From: Pseudomonas sp. CFII64
Lineage (GTDB): Bacteria > Pseudomonadota > Gammaproteobacteria > Pseudomonadales > Pseudomonadaceae
DNA length: 64,000 nucleotides
Reading direction: 5' to 3'
NCBI RefSeq assembly: GCF_000416235.1
Contig: NZ_ATLO01000004.1
Location: 248,001 to 312,000, forward strand
The translations under genes and the position numbers were made by a program. This document shows, one piece after another, positions 24,573-32,645 of this stretch (positions within the stretch are counted from its first letter, which is position 1; each line of letters opens with the position of its first letter). The notes below the pieces were generated by a model. The model made no database searches and was not told where the DNA came from. It worked only from the letters and a program-made list of their open reading frames with translations.

Positions 24573-25907
24573 ATGGCGCGCAAGAACCAGAAAAAACGTT
24601 TCGAGATTGTCCACCACCATTGTGCCGGGATCGATGTCGGCAGCCGTGAGCACTGGGTGGCGGTCGATCCCTCATCCTGCGCTGACTCTGTGCGCAGCTT
24701 CACCACATTTACCGACGACCTGATCGCCTTGGCCGACTGGCTTGAATCCCTCAAGATCAGCGTCGTGGCAATGGAAGCGACCGGTGTCTACTGGATTCCA
24801 GCGTTCGAGATACTGGATGCTCGTGGTTTCGATGTTTATCTCGTCAATTCCCGAGCCACTCGTCAGGTTTCCGGGCGCAAGTCAGATGTGCTCGATTGCC
24901 AGTGGATCTGGCAGCTCATGACGCACGGCCTGCTCAGTGGCGCGTTTCGTCCTTCGGACGAAATCTGCGCGATGCGCTCGCTGGTCCGACAGCGCGCCAA
25001 CAAGGTTCGCGATCAGGCCAAGTCAATCAATCGCATGCAGAAAGCGCTAAGCCAGATGAACATTCAACTGGCCAATGTCATCAGCGACATTACCGGCGTG
25101 ACCGGCATGAAGATCATCCGCGCCATTCTTGCAGGAGAGCGCAACCCTAACGTGCTGGCTACTCACCGGGACGGGCGGATCAAGGTTGATCAATCCACCA
25201 TCGCTCGAAGCTTGCACGGTAATTGGCGGGTAGAGCATTTGCATGCCCTGCGCCAGGAAGTGGAGTGTCAGGACTTCCTTGATCAACAAATTGAGGCATG
25301 TGATATCGCAATCGGCCAGTTGCTAGCCCGCTTGCCCACGTTGAGCGAGGACGTAAAAGCCCCCGCCAAAGTCCTACGCAGCCCTCATCGCTCCTCGGCG
25401 GATCAACTCATGTTGCACAAGGCGTTGAACCAGATAATGGGCGTAGACCTGACAGCCATCCCGACTATCGGGGTTGATACGGCGTTGGTGCTGGCCAGCG
25501 AAACAGGTCCGGACTTGAATCGTTTTCCGACATCTCAGCACTTCTGTTCATGGCTGGGGCTGGCTCCGCCGACGCGGATATCGGGAGGCAAGCAGTTGGC
25601 CTCAAAACCCTCGAAAGTGCTCAATCGCTCAGCCCAGGCGCTGAAACAAGCTGCTTCGAATGCACGCAACGACAAGAGCTTCATCGGTGCAAGCCACCGA
25701 TCAAGATTGGCGAGAATGGACGCAAGCTGCGCCATCAAGGCTACCGCGCATCAATTGGCAAGACTGATTTACGCGATGCTGACCAAAGGCCAGCCCTATG
25801 TGGAGCAGGGAATTGAAGCTTATGAAGCCAAAAGCCATGACCGGCAACTGCGAGCCTTGGAACGCAAAGCTCGCAAACTAGGCTACCAGTTGGCACCGGC
25901 AGCATGA
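24573..25907 (+). CDS. IS110-family DEDD transposase/recombinase
   Basis: This 444-aa recombinase has an N-terminal RuvC-like domain with the DEDD residues visible: Asp21 in GIDVGS, Glu68 in AMEATGVYW, and Asp105 and Asp108 in KSDVLDCQW. The C-terminal Transposase_20 domain follows (IPTIGVDTALVLASE, FCSWLGLAP, and ALKQAASNAR, where the family's catalytic Ser is expected). Such enzymes use a bridge RNA to pair target and donor DNA. The gene looks intact and potentially active. ATG at 24573 lies near GCGAGG; the frame is open back to 24240, but that part overlaps the non-coding left end. Confidence 0.93.
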   Translation: MARKNQKKRFEIVHHHCAGIDVGSREHWVAVDPSSCADSVRSFTTFTDDLIALADWLESLKISVVAMEATGVYWIPAFEILDARGFDVYLVNSRATRQVSGRKSDVLDCQWIWQLMTHGLLSGAFRPSDEICAMRSLVRQRANKVRDQAKSINRMQKALSQMNIQLANVISDITGVTGMKIIRAILAGERNPNVLATHRDGRIKVDQSTIARSLHGNWRVEHLHALRQEVECQDFLDQQIEACDIAIGQLLARLPTLSEDVKAPAKVLRSPHRSSADQLMLHKALNQIMGVDLTAIPTIGVDTALVLASETGPDLNRFPTSQHFCSWLGLAPPTRISGGKQLASKPSKVLNRSAQALKQAASNARNDKSFIGASHRSRLARMDASCAIKATAHQLARLIYAMLTKGQPYVEQGIEAYEAKSHDRQLRALERKARKLGYQLAPAA

Positions 25908-25952
25908 TTTTTTGCTATGAAAAACAAAGGGTAAGGTTCTGTTTGATAGGAG

Positions 25953-26313
25953 TCCCCCCGTCGTCCAGACGCCGCGCTGTCGCGCAGCAAACATGGGTGC
26001 GTCTATGCTTATGGTGTGCGCGGGGCAGAGACCGTAGCCCACACTGGTGTGTTGGCACCCGAATAGGAGAATGGTCCGCACGGCATCGGCGTGAAGTCAT
26101 TGTCGGCACAGAAAATCTGTGACCACGTATGGGAGAGTGAATCCCTTTAGCCGCCGTGTATCCCGTGAGCCTTGTTGTTAAAAGTTAGAGCAATCCCAGA
26201 CTGGAAGACCCTCAGGGCCTGCCTTGAAATAGTGCGTGTCCGAAGTAAGGACTGCCTGGGCTTTAGATAAATTTTAAAGCAAAAACAGAGGGTTATATTC
26301 TGTTTGATGGGAG
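25953..26313 (+). mobile_element. IS110-related element, copy B, without transposase
   Basis: These 361 bases start directly at the right edge of copy A. They repeat the copy A left end, with 25 identical bases (25968-25992 against 24349-24373) and homology throughout to about 26165. They end in ACAGAGGGTTATATTCTGTTTGATGGGAG, homologous to the copy A right end. The transposase gene is replaced by about 110 bases I cannot assign. The right edge adjoins the REP remainder CGAGGCTTGCCCGCG. It is therefore a non-autonomous, guide-carrying derivative that copy A might mobilise in trans. Confidence 0.75.
26016..26157 (+). ncRNA. Candidate bridge RNA of copy B
   Basis: The fold is the same as in copy A, with closing and inner stems conserved or compensated: CCGT/ACGG, GGTG/CACC, CGGCG/CGCCG and CACAG/CTGTG with a different apical loop. 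The first loop carries AATAGGAG (26062-26069), matching the left flank of copy B, which is the right end of copy A (ATAGGAG, 25946-25952). The second loop carries TATGGGAG (26128-26135), matching copy B's own right end (ATGGGAG, 26307-26313). The 5' boundary after TATGCT (26004-26009) is approximate. Confidence 0.65.
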
Positions 26314-26397
26314 CGAGGCTTGCCCGCGAAGGCTTATTTCAAGCCAGTACATCTGTTGGATGTAATGGACTCTTCGCGGGCAAACCTCGCTCCAACA
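26314..26397. repeat. REPIN interrupted by the IS110 tandem
   Basis: CGAGGCTTGCCCGCGAAG (26314-26331) and the inverted arm CTTCGCGGGCAAACCTCGCT (from 26373) form a REPIN. The outer end of its left arm, GTGGGAG, is stranded at 24327-24333 on the other side of the two elements. Confidence 0.8.
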
Positions 26398-26411
26398 GAA
26401 CAGAAGCGGTG

Positions 26412-26906
26412 CTACTCCACCCGCGTCTCACCACTGAACACCAGCGTCTCGCGACACCGCCGACATAAATAACGCCGACCTTTCCTGACCAGTTGGTGGC
26501 GCTGGGCGGAAAACGGGAAGTCGCTGCCAGCGCAAGGGCAGCGGTAGATATAACGGGTTACGCTGCGGCGCTTGATGGCGTAGGTGTGGCAACGATTGGG
26601 CGGAAGCTCGTACACGCCGCGCATGATCAGCTGCCATTCTTCGCCATGGGGCTGGATGCTATCGCCGAACAGTTGATGGGCGATCAGATGCGCCACTTCA
26701 TGAGGCACGGTCTGGCGCAGGAAATCTTCGCTGTTCTCGCGGTACAACTGCGGATTGAAACGCAGCATGTTTTCGTGCAAATGCGCGACGCCCGCCTTCT
26801 GGCCGCGCAGCTTGAGGCTGACCACCGGGCGTTTGAAAGGGCGTTTGAAAAAAGCTTCGGCTTGTTGGTAACAGACTTCGACACGGGTATTGAGTTGCTC
26901 GGCCAT
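26412..26906 (-). CDS. sprT: SprT-like zinc metalloprotease-family protein
   Basis: This 164-aa protein has the SprT zinc-protease signature HEVAHLIAHQLFG (HExxH, about residues 69-73) and a third ligand region downstream (HGEEWQLIM). It has a C-terminal zinc-ribbon with CPC and CRRCRE cysteines, as in bacterial SprT. Eukaryotic relatives (Spartan) digest DNA-protein crosslinks; the bacterial role is not established. Size and domain order match E. coli SprT (about 165 aa). It ends next to the interrupted REPIN and is convergent with the IS elements. Confidence 0.88.
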   Translation of the reverse strand: MAEQLNTRVEVCYQQAEAFFKRPFKRPVVSLKLRGQKAGVAHLHENMLRFNPQLYRENSEDFLRQTVPHEVAHLIAHQLFGDSIQPHGEEWQLIMRGVYELPPNRCHTYAIKRRSVTRYIYRCPCAGSDFPFSAQRHQLVRKGRRYLCRRCRETLVFSGETRVE

Positions 26907-27020
26907 GCTTTCTCGATCTCCAGAGAAGCCAAGTATGCCGTAAAGCCGGGGCTAGCCGAAAACCCGAGCTGCCGAATGGTTATAGATCCGCTGAATATTG
27001 TGAATGTGGGCAAATACCTT

Positions 27021-27110
27021 GTAGGACCGGATTCATCCGGGAGGAGGCCGGTGCAGGCGCAGCAATCTTGCTGGCCGGACCGATGCTTTCCCGGATAAAT
27101 CCGGTCCCAC
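27021..27110. repeat. REPIN, variant GTAGGACCGGATTCATCCGG
   Basis: Inverted arms GTAGGACCGGATTCATCCGG and CCGGATAAATCCGGTCCCAC have compensating changes in the stem compared with the GGCTTTAGCC type, so the hairpin is kept. It lies between sprT and the Yip1-family gene. Confidence 0.85.
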
Positions 27111-27138
27111 GGGGATTGCGTTGAGCTCCTTCCTTATT

Positions 27139-27741
27139 TCAATTGGTGTATTCCGGCCCTACACCGATGCCCCACAGGACCACGGTAAACGCCATAATCG
27201 CCACCAGCACCACCAATCCCACGGCCAGTACCGAGCTTGAGAACATGAAGCCTTCGTCAGCCGGTATGCCCATGAACGTCGGCAGCCCGACATACAGCAG
27301 GTAAACGGTGTGGCAAATGGCCGCCGTGCCGACCAGCATGCCCAGCCACATGTGCGGATAAAGCGCCGCCAGCCCGCCGATGAACAGCGGTGTCGCGGTG
27401 TAGGTCGCGAACGCGATGCAGCGCGCCAGACTCGGCGTGGCGTCGTAGGTGCGGGCCATCCAGTGAATGAAACCGCCCATGACGGCGACTCCGGCGAGCA
27501 TGGCGATGTACGACATGATCGTCATCCACAGCGCGCTTTCATGGGTGAGCATTACCGGTGCTCGATCACCAATCACCCAGCCGACCTGGGTGGTGCCGAT
27601 ATACGCCGAAACCGCGGGGATCGCGGCAAGGATCAGGGTGTGGGTGAGGTACATGTGGCCAATGCTTTCTTCCTCTTCGCCACGTATCTGTTGCCATTCT
27701 TGATCGGGATGCGTGAACAGTCCCCAGACGTGATGGATCAT
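27139..27741 (-). CDS. Yip1-family inner-membrane protein
   Basis: This 200-aa protein has a short cytoplasmic N-terminus (MIHHVWGLFTHPDQEWQQIR, the typical opening of bacterial Yip1-domain proteins) and five hydrophobic segments at about 32-52, 70-95, 108-130, 135-155 and 170-192. Function in bacteria is unknown. GGAGTG lies about 8 bases upstream of the ATG at 27741; longer in-frame starts extend into DNA without conserved sequence. It diverges from ttcA. Confidence 0.85.
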   Translation of the reverse strand: MIHHVWGLFTHPDQEWQQIRGEEEESIGHMYLTHTLILAAIPAVSAYIGTTQVGWVIGDRAPVMLTHESALWMTIMSYIAMLAGVAVMGGFIHWMARTYDATPSLARCIAFATYTATPLFIGGLAALYPHMWLGMLVGTAAICHTVYLLYVGLPTFMGIPADEGFMFSSSVLAVGLVVLVAIMAFTVVLWGIGVGPEYTN

Positions 27742-28079
27742 GCGTGTCACTCCTTCCGCTCGTGTATGCCGTGCCCGACAAGAGGCGCCTGCGCGGGACA
27801 ATGCCCTACAGGTACAACTGCGCAGGTAAAAGGCCACAAGCCTGAATGGATCAACGGATGCGACCTCTTCACGCAGTATAGGAAGCCGTGAAGCCGGAAA
27901 ACCGGGTGGCTTAGAGTGTTTGGCAATGTCAGGGCTGCTGTTAATAGCCGATGGGTGCCGAATTGCGCTTTGGCTGGCATCAGTCATCAGCAGCGGGCGT
28001 TCTTTATGCCTGAAATCTTTGTGCGTAAAATGGCCGCTTTTCCAGCTTCCCTCTGTCACAGCAACCGGATATCAGCGCC
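27742..28079. other. Divergent promoter region between Yip1 gene and ttcA
   Basis: These 338 bases should contain promoters for both flanking genes. I see no gene, no clear operator and no strong hairpin. Weak TATAGG-like boxes near 27876 and A/T-rich DNA near 28000 are possible promoter parts but not assignable. Confidence 0.4.
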
Positions 28080-28904
28080 ATGGGCACCCTTTCAGTCAAT
28101 CAGAACAAACTGCAAAAACGCCTGCGCCGCCAGGCCGGTGAAGCCGTGGCCGACTACAAGATGATTGAAGAGGGCGACAAAGTGATGGTCTGCCTGTCCG
28201 GTGGCAAGGACAGCTACACATTGCTCGATGTGCTGCTGCATTTTCAGAAAGTCGCTCCCGTGCGCTTCGATATCGTCGCGGTGAACATGGACCAGAAACA
28301 ACCGGGCTTTCCCGAGCATGTGCTGCCGGCCTATCTGAAATCACTGGGCGTGGAGTATCACATCGTTGAAAAAGACACCTACTCGCTGGTCAAGGAGCTG
28401 ATCCCGGAAGGCAAAACCACCTGTTCGCTGTGCTCACGCCTGCGTCGCGGCACGCTGTACACCTTCGCGGATGAAATCGGTGCGACCAAGATGGCGCTCG
28501 GTCACCATCGCGACGACATTGTCGAAACCTTCTTCCTTAATATGTTCTTCAACGGCACGCTCAAGGCCATGCCGCCCAAACTGCGCGCCGACGATGGCCG
28601 TAACGTGGTGATCCGTCCACTGGCGTACTGCCATGAAAAAGACATCCAGGCCTATTCCGACTTCAAGAACTTCCCGATCATCCCGTGCAACCTCTGCGGC
28701 TCCCAGGAAAACCTCCAGCGCCAGGTGGTCAAGGACATGCTGCAGGACTGGGAACGCAAGACCCCCGGCCGCGTCGACAGCATTTTCCGCAGCCTGCAGA
28801 ACGTCCAGCCCTCACAACTGGCCGACCGCAACCTGTTCGACTTCAGCAACCTGCGCATCGACGAGACGGCGGCGTCGCGGTTTGTGAATGTGGTGAATGT
28901 TTGA
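28080..28904 (+). CDS. ttcA: tRNA 2-thiocytidine(32) synthetase TtcA
   Basis: This 274-aa cytoplasmic enzyme thiolates cytidine 32 of certain tRNAs, using ATP and a [4Fe-4S] cluster. The PP-loop [11 protein letters not shown] is at about residue 41, and the two CxxC pairs are [10 protein letters not shown] (about 118-121) and CNLCGSQ (about 202-205), as required for the TtcA group. [13 protein letters not shown] is the conserved catalytic helix. ATG at 28080 begins [17 protein letters not shown], the usual TtcA N-terminus. It appears monocistronic. Confidence 0.97.
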   Translation: MGTLSVNQNKLQKRLRRQAGEAVADYKMIEEGDKVMVCLSGGKDSYTLLDVLLHFQKVAPVRFDIVAVNMDQKQPGFPEHVLPAYLKSLGVEYHIVEKDTYSLVKELIPEGKTTCSLCSRLRRGTLYTFADEIGATKMALGHHRDDIVETFFLNMFFNGTLKAMPPKLRADDGRNVVIRPLAYCHEKDIQAYSDFKNFPIIPCNLCGSQENLQRQVVKDMLQDWERKTPGRVDSIFRSLQNVQPSQLADRNLFDFSNLRIDETAASRFVNVVNV

Positions 28905-29003
28905 GGCGTAGGCAGAAGATAACGAAATCTGCCGACGAAAAATCTGCAGGATTGGCATAATATGCCAACCTATCAACCGGTTCTCTCTGCTTCGGAGTAA
29001 ATC

Positions 29004-29294
29004 ATGGCGACCCGAAATGTTGTCCTCACTGCGCATCAGGAAAAGATCATCAATGATCTGGTGACTTCCGGCCGCTATCAGAACGCCAGCGAAGTGATGC
29101 GCGAAGGTCTGCGCCTGTTGGAGCAGCGTGTTGCGCAGGACACCGCAAAGGTCGAGGCGCTTAGGCATGCCACGTCTCTTGGCCTCATGGACCTTGAAGA
29201 AGGCCATTTCTCGGCGATAGAAAGCGGCGAGCTTGAGCAGTTCCTTGAAGCGTTGAGTGTCGAAGCGGCCTCGGTAGCGGGGACCCAGCACTGA
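29004..29294 (+). CDS. parD: ParD-like antitoxin
   Basis: This 96-aa protein begins with a ribbon-helix-helix DNA-binding domain (RNVVLTAHQEKIINDLVTSG, then YQNASEVMREGLRLLEQR), the CopG/ParD N-terminus that represses its own operon. The C-terminal half (about 55-96) is acidic and probably wraps ParE. GGAG is upstream of the ATG, within TTCGGAGTAAATC. The stop is 2 bases before the parE start, so the pair is one operon. Confidence 0.9.
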   Translation: MATRNVVLTAHQEKIINDLVTSGRYQNASEVMREGLRLLEQRVAQDTAKVEALRHATSLGLMDLEEGHFSAIESGELEQFLEALSVEAASVAGTQH

Positions 29295-29296
29295 CT

Positions 29297-29656
29297 ATGG
29301 CGCAATACCGAATTTCCAATGCTGCTCGCACCGACATTGTCGATATTCTCAGATCTTCCCAGCTTCAATTCAGCGATGCCGCCCGGCATCGATACCAGGC
29401 GTTGATACTGACCGCCTTGCAAGAAATCGCGGCATTACCGCAACGAATCGGAACCGCCGGTCGTGACGATGTTGCACCAGGCCTGCGCAGTTATCACCTT
29501 ACTCACTCGCGTCAGAGCGCCAGGCAGTCCCGTGCCTATGTCAAAAAACCACGGCACATCGTTTTTTATCGGGTGCTGACTGGCGATGTCATTGAGGTGG
29601 TCAGGTTGCTACACGATGCAATGGACGTTCAGTTGCATTTTCCTGAAGAGCAGTGA
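29297..29656 (+). CDS. parE: ParE/RelE-superfamily toxin
   Basis: This 119-aa protein has the ParE fold: YRISNAARTDIVDILRSS, ALILTALQEIAALPQR, the mid-protein Arg/His cluster LRSYHLTHSRQSA, and the terminal strands HIVFYRVLTGDVIEVVRLLHDAMDV. ParE toxins of this class inhibit DNA gyrase. It is slightly longer than typical ParE (about 95-105 aa) because of extra residues around 70-85. It forms a pair with the ParD gene directly upstream and is probably chromosomal and stress-linked, though plasmid origin is possible. Confidence 0.9.
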   Translation: MAQYRISNAARTDIVDILRSSQLQFSDAARHRYQALILTALQEIAALPQRIGTAGRDDVAPGLRSYHLTHSRQSARQSRAYVKKPRHIVFYRVLTGDVIEVVRLLHDAMDVQLHFPEEQ

Positions 29657-29731
29657 AGTGACAGTGGGAGCGAGTAAACCCGGTCCCACACAGTCTGCAC
29701 AGTCTTCATTCCCGAGCCAGCCAGGGCCGCC

Positions 29732-30649
29732 CTACAACCCCACCTCCGGCAGCACCGGCATGTTGGCCATGGCGGTGGCCATCAAGCCTTCGACGTAGAT
29801 CCGGTCCGCATCCGGCAGGGCCAGGCGGGGTGGGCGGGTCAGGGCGCTGCCGCGTTCCATGATGGCTTCACACAGTTTGATGCACTGGACCAGGTCCGGG
29901 CGTGCGTCCAGGTGCAGCAGCGGCATGAACCACTCATAAAGCGCCATGGCTTCGGCGAAGCGCCCGGCTTTGGCCAGACGGAACAGGGTTTCACCTTCTT
30001 TCGGGAAGGCATTGGACATGCCTGACACCCAACCCACCGCACCCACGGCAACGCTTTCCACCAACACATCGTCCAGGCCTGCGAACAATATGAAGCGATC
30101 GCCGACTTCATTGCGCACATCGATAAAGCGATTGGTGTTGCCGGACGAGTCCTTGAAGCAAACGATATTGTCGCAATCGGCCAGAGAAATCAGGATGTCC
30201 GGCGTGACGTCGTTCTTATAAATGGGCGGATTGTTGTAGACCATCATCGGCACATCGGTGGCGGCGGCCACGGTGCGAAAGTGCGCGGCGGTTTCGAACG
30301 GCTTGGCCGAATACACCAGCGCTGGCATCAGCATGATCCCGTCGGCACCGGCCTTGGCCACCTGTCGGGCAACGTCACAGGCATTGGCGCTGGTGAACTC
30401 GGCGATCCCGGAAATCACCGGCACGCGCCCGGCGGAGGCGTCTTTGGCGACTTCCACCAGACTGATTTTCTCGGCCACGCTCAGCGACGTGTTTTCGCCG
30501 ACGGTGCCGCAGATCACCAACCCGGAAACGCCATCGCGGACCAGATTGGCAATGACTTTATGCGTAGCTTCCAGATTGACGGAAAAGTCGGCGTTGAATT
30601 GAGTGGTGACGGCAGGGAAAACGCCGCTCCAGGATACGTGTTGGCTCAT
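29732..30649 (-). CDS. DapA-family lyase, probable Δ1-pyrroline-4-hydroxy-2-carboxylate deaminase
   Basis: This 305-aa protein of the dihydrodipicolinate synthase family has the Schiff-base Lys in CFKDSSGNTNRF (about 165) and the catalytic Tyr in MMVYNNPP (about 137). In hydroxyproline catabolism a DapA-family enzyme deaminates the pyrroline from the FAD dehydrogenase to 2-oxoglutarate semialdehyde, and the neighbouring proline-racemase, aconitase X and ABC transporter genes support that role. It is the last gene of the leftward locus. GGAGT precedes the ATG at 30649, and a GTATAC palindrome lies 31 bases upstream. A plain N-acetylneuraminate-lyase-like function is the alternative. Confidence 0.82.
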   Translation of the reverse strand: MSQHVSWSGVFPAVTTQFNADFSVNLEATHKVIANLVRDGVSGLVICGTVGENTSLSVAEKISLVEVAKDASAGRVPVISGIAEFTSANACDVARQVAKAGADGIMLMPALVYSAKPFETAAHFRTVAAATDVPMMVYNNPPIYKNDVTPDILISLADCDNIVCFKDSSGNTNRFIDVRNEVGDRFILFAGLDDVLVESVAVGAVGWVSGMSNAFPKEGETLFRLAKAGRFAEAMALYEWFMPLLHLDARPDLVQCIKLCEAIMERGSALTRPPRLALPDADRIYVEGLMATAMANMPVLPEVGL

Positions 30650-30679
30650 GAGTGACTCCGTTTTGGATGAATGGTATTT

Positions 30680-30687
30680 CGTATACG
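30680..30687. promoter_or_regulatory. GntR-type operator, site 1
   Basis: CGTATACG within TTTCGTATACGGTT lies 31 bases upstream of the deaminase gene. It shares the core with sites 2 and 3 (36822, 42230). Confidence 0.6.
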
Positions 30688-30724
30688 GTTATGGTTAAGC
30701 AAATTTCGCCCATCGGTGGCTTGT

Positions 30725-30810
30725 TGTAGGACCGGCTTTAGCCGGGAGGGCAATCGATGCTCTCGCGACTCTCGCGACTAAAGTCGCTCCTACGGTCGCT
30801 CCTACGGTCG
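30725..30810. repeat. Mosaic of REP arms
   Basis: A REP arm (GTAGGACCGGCTTTAGCCGG) is joined to a different inverted arm (CGCGACTAAAGTCGCTCCTA), followed by further tandem GTCGCTCCTACG 12-mers. It looks like a REPIN rearranged by recombination between REP classes. Confidence 0.75.
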
Positions 30811-30872
30811 TTGCTACAGCCTTCACGGGCAAGTCGGAGCAGCGTCCGCCCGCTCCAACAGAGCATTCATAT

Positions 30873-31910
30873 TCAAAGCTGCAACCCCACCGGCCAGGTA
30901 TCCGATAACTGATAGCCCTCGGGCCATGGGTCGCTTGGGTCCAGCAGATGTTGATGGGTGCCGGTAATCCATGCCCGACCTGACAGCGCCGGAACGATGG
31001 CTGGACGCCCGGCAACCTCGGTCAGGCTGTCGATGCGGCAGTTGAATTGCGAACCGATGATCGAACGCCCGACAAAGCGTTCGCCCACCGCCAGCTCGCC
31101 TTTGGCATGCAACACCGCCATGCGCGCCGAACAGCCGGTGCCGCACGGCGAGCGGTCGATCTTGCCGGGGCGAATCACCACGGCGTTGGCGGCCGTGGCA
31201 ACACCTTGTTCGTAATGCAGGGGCGCGGCGATCTGGCAGAAGGAAATGTGTTTCCAGTCCGGATTCAGCGGGTGCTCGAAGCCCAGTTGTTCGTTGGCGG
31301 CGAGGGTGATTTTCAGGCCGGTTTCCACCAGATCCTTCGCCTCGTCAGCGGTCAGGGCAAAGCCCAGTCTTGTCGAGTCGACAATCGCGAAACTGTCGCC
31401 GCCATAGGCGGTGTCGACCTGGACCGAACCGATCCCCGGCACTTCGATCCATGCACCCAGCCGGTCGGCAAATGACGGCAGGTTGCGCACTTCGACGCTC
31501 AGCACTTTGCCGTCCTTGCATTGCGCCACGGCTTCGATCAAACCACCGGGCGCTTCCAGCACCAGCCGGGTTTCCGGTTCGGTCATCGGCAGAATCCCGG
31601 TGTCCAGCAGCACCGTGGCCACGCACAGTGAATTGGAACCGGACATCGGTGGCACGTCGGCGGGCTCCATGATGATCCAGCCCATCTGCGCCTTGGGATG
31701 TTTCGGTGGCACCAGCAGGTTCACATGGCGGAACACGCCGCCGCGCGGCTCGTTGAGCATGAAATTGCGCAGCACATTGTCACGTTCGATCCAGCGCGAT
31801 TGCTCCCAGATCGTCTCGCCAGGGGGTGGCGCAACGCCGCCAACGATCACATCGCCGACTTCACCCTCGGCGTGACAACTGACCACATGAATGACTTTCG
31901 ATGAACGCAT
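30873..31910 (-). CDS. Proline racemase-family enzyme, Ser/Cys active-site type
   Basis: This 345-aa protein of the proline racemase fold has as its first catalytic motif MSGSNSLCV, with Ser in place of the usual Cys. The second is [13 protein letters not shown], keeping Cys. Ser/Cys members have been linked to epimerising or dehydrating hydroxyprolines rather than proline. A second family member in the window (40482-41414) has the classical Cys/Cys pair, so the two probably treat different hydroxyproline isomers. It starts 13 bases from the ABC ATPase stop and belongs to the transporter operon. Confidence 0.85.
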   Translation of the reverse strand: MRSSKVIHVVSCHAEGEVGDVIVGGVAPPPGETIWEQSRWIERDNVLRNFMLNEPRGGVFRHVNLLVPPKHPKAQMGWIIMEPADVPPMSGSNSLCVATVLLDTGILPMTEPETRLVLEAPGGLIEAVAQCKDGKVLSVEVRNLPSFADRLGAWIEVPGIGSVQVDTAYGGDSFAIVDSTRLGFALTADEAKDLVETGLKITLAANEQLGFEHPLNPDWKHISFCQIAAPLHYEQGVATAANAVVIRPGKIDRSPCGTGCSARMAVLHAKGELAVGERFVGRSIIGSQFNCRIDSLTEVAGRPAIVPALSGRAWITGTHQHLLDPSDPWPEGYQLSDTWPVGLQL

Positions 31911-31922
31911 CAGTCGGGCCTC

Positions 31923-32645
31923 TTAGTTGATGGACTTGAGGAAATCAGCGGTTTCCGGCCGCTGCGGGTTGCCGATGACCTGATCCGGGGTGCCGATTTC
32001 ATGCACCAGGCCGTTGCGGAAAAACGCCACGCGGTCCGATACGTCACGGGCAAAGCGGATTTCGTGGGTCACCAGAATCATGGTCATGCCGTCCTCGGCG
32101 AGCATGCGCATGGTGTCCAGTACTTCGCCGACCAGTTGCGGGTCGAGGGCCGAAGTGGCTTCGTCGAACAGCATGTAATCCGGCGACATCGCCAGGGCGC
32201 GGGCAATTGCCATGCGCTGTTGCTGGCCACCGGACAGCTTGCCGGGGAACACTTTGAGCTTGTCGGCCAGGCCCACGTGGGTGAGTTGTCGGACTGCCAG
32301 TTCCTCGGCTTCGGCCTTGCTTTTGCCGAGCACGGTGCGCGGCGCCAGCATCACGTTTTCCAGCACGGTGAGGTGCGGGAACGCGTTCCATTGCTGAAAG
32401 ACGATGCCGATTTTCTGCCGCAACTTATTGATGTCGGTGCCTTTGGCGTGGACCTCGGTGCCGTCCACGCGAATGCTGCCGCTCTTGATCGATTCCAGGC
32501 CATTGATGCACATCAGCAGGGTGGATTTGCCCGAGCCCGAGCCGCCGATGATCGACACCACCTCGCCTTTGTTGACGGTCAGACTCACGCCCTTGATGAC
32601 TTCAAGTTCGCCGAACGATTTGTGTACGTTGTCGATCTCAATCAT
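31923..32645 (-). CDS. Amino-acid ABC transporter, ATP-binding protein
   Basis: This 240-aa HisP/GlnQ-family ATPase has Walker A GGSGSGKSTLLMCI, Q-loop FQQWNAFPHLT, signature LSGGQQQRMAIARAL and Walker B YMLFDEATSALD. It energises the two permeases encoded just upstream. ATG at 32645 overlaps the end of the permease gene by 8 bases and has AGGA before it. Given the locus, the substrate is probably hydroxyproline or proline-like; this is an inference. Confidence 0.93.
   Translation of the reverse strand: MIEIDNVHKSFGELEVIKGVSLTVNKGEVVSIIGGSGSGKSTLLMCINGLESIKSGSIRVDGTEVHAKGTDINKLRQKIGIVFQQWNAFPHLTVLENVMLAPRTVLGKSKAEAEELAVRQLTHVGLADKLKVFPGKLSGGQQQRMAIARALAMSPDYMLFDEATSALDPQLVGEVLDTMRMLAEDGMTMILVTHEIRFARDVSDRVAFFRNGLVHEIGTPDQVIGNPQRPETADFLKSIN

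Larger units (their letters stand above)
24334..25952 (+). mobile_element. IS110-family insertion sequence, copy A (complete)
   Basis: The element has the IS110-group layout: a 240-base non-coding left end, a DEDD transposase gene, and a short right end. I place the boundaries by flank logic: the left edge follows GTGGGAG (24327-24333), the 5' part of a REP, and the right edge ends in GATAGGAG (25945-25952). The core is probably AG. There are no terminal inverted repeats, as expected for the group. The remainder of the interrupted REP (CGAGGCTTGCCCGCG) now lies beyond element B at 26314. REP-targeting IS110 elements (ISPpu9 and ISPpu10) are known from P. putida. Confidence 0.8.
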
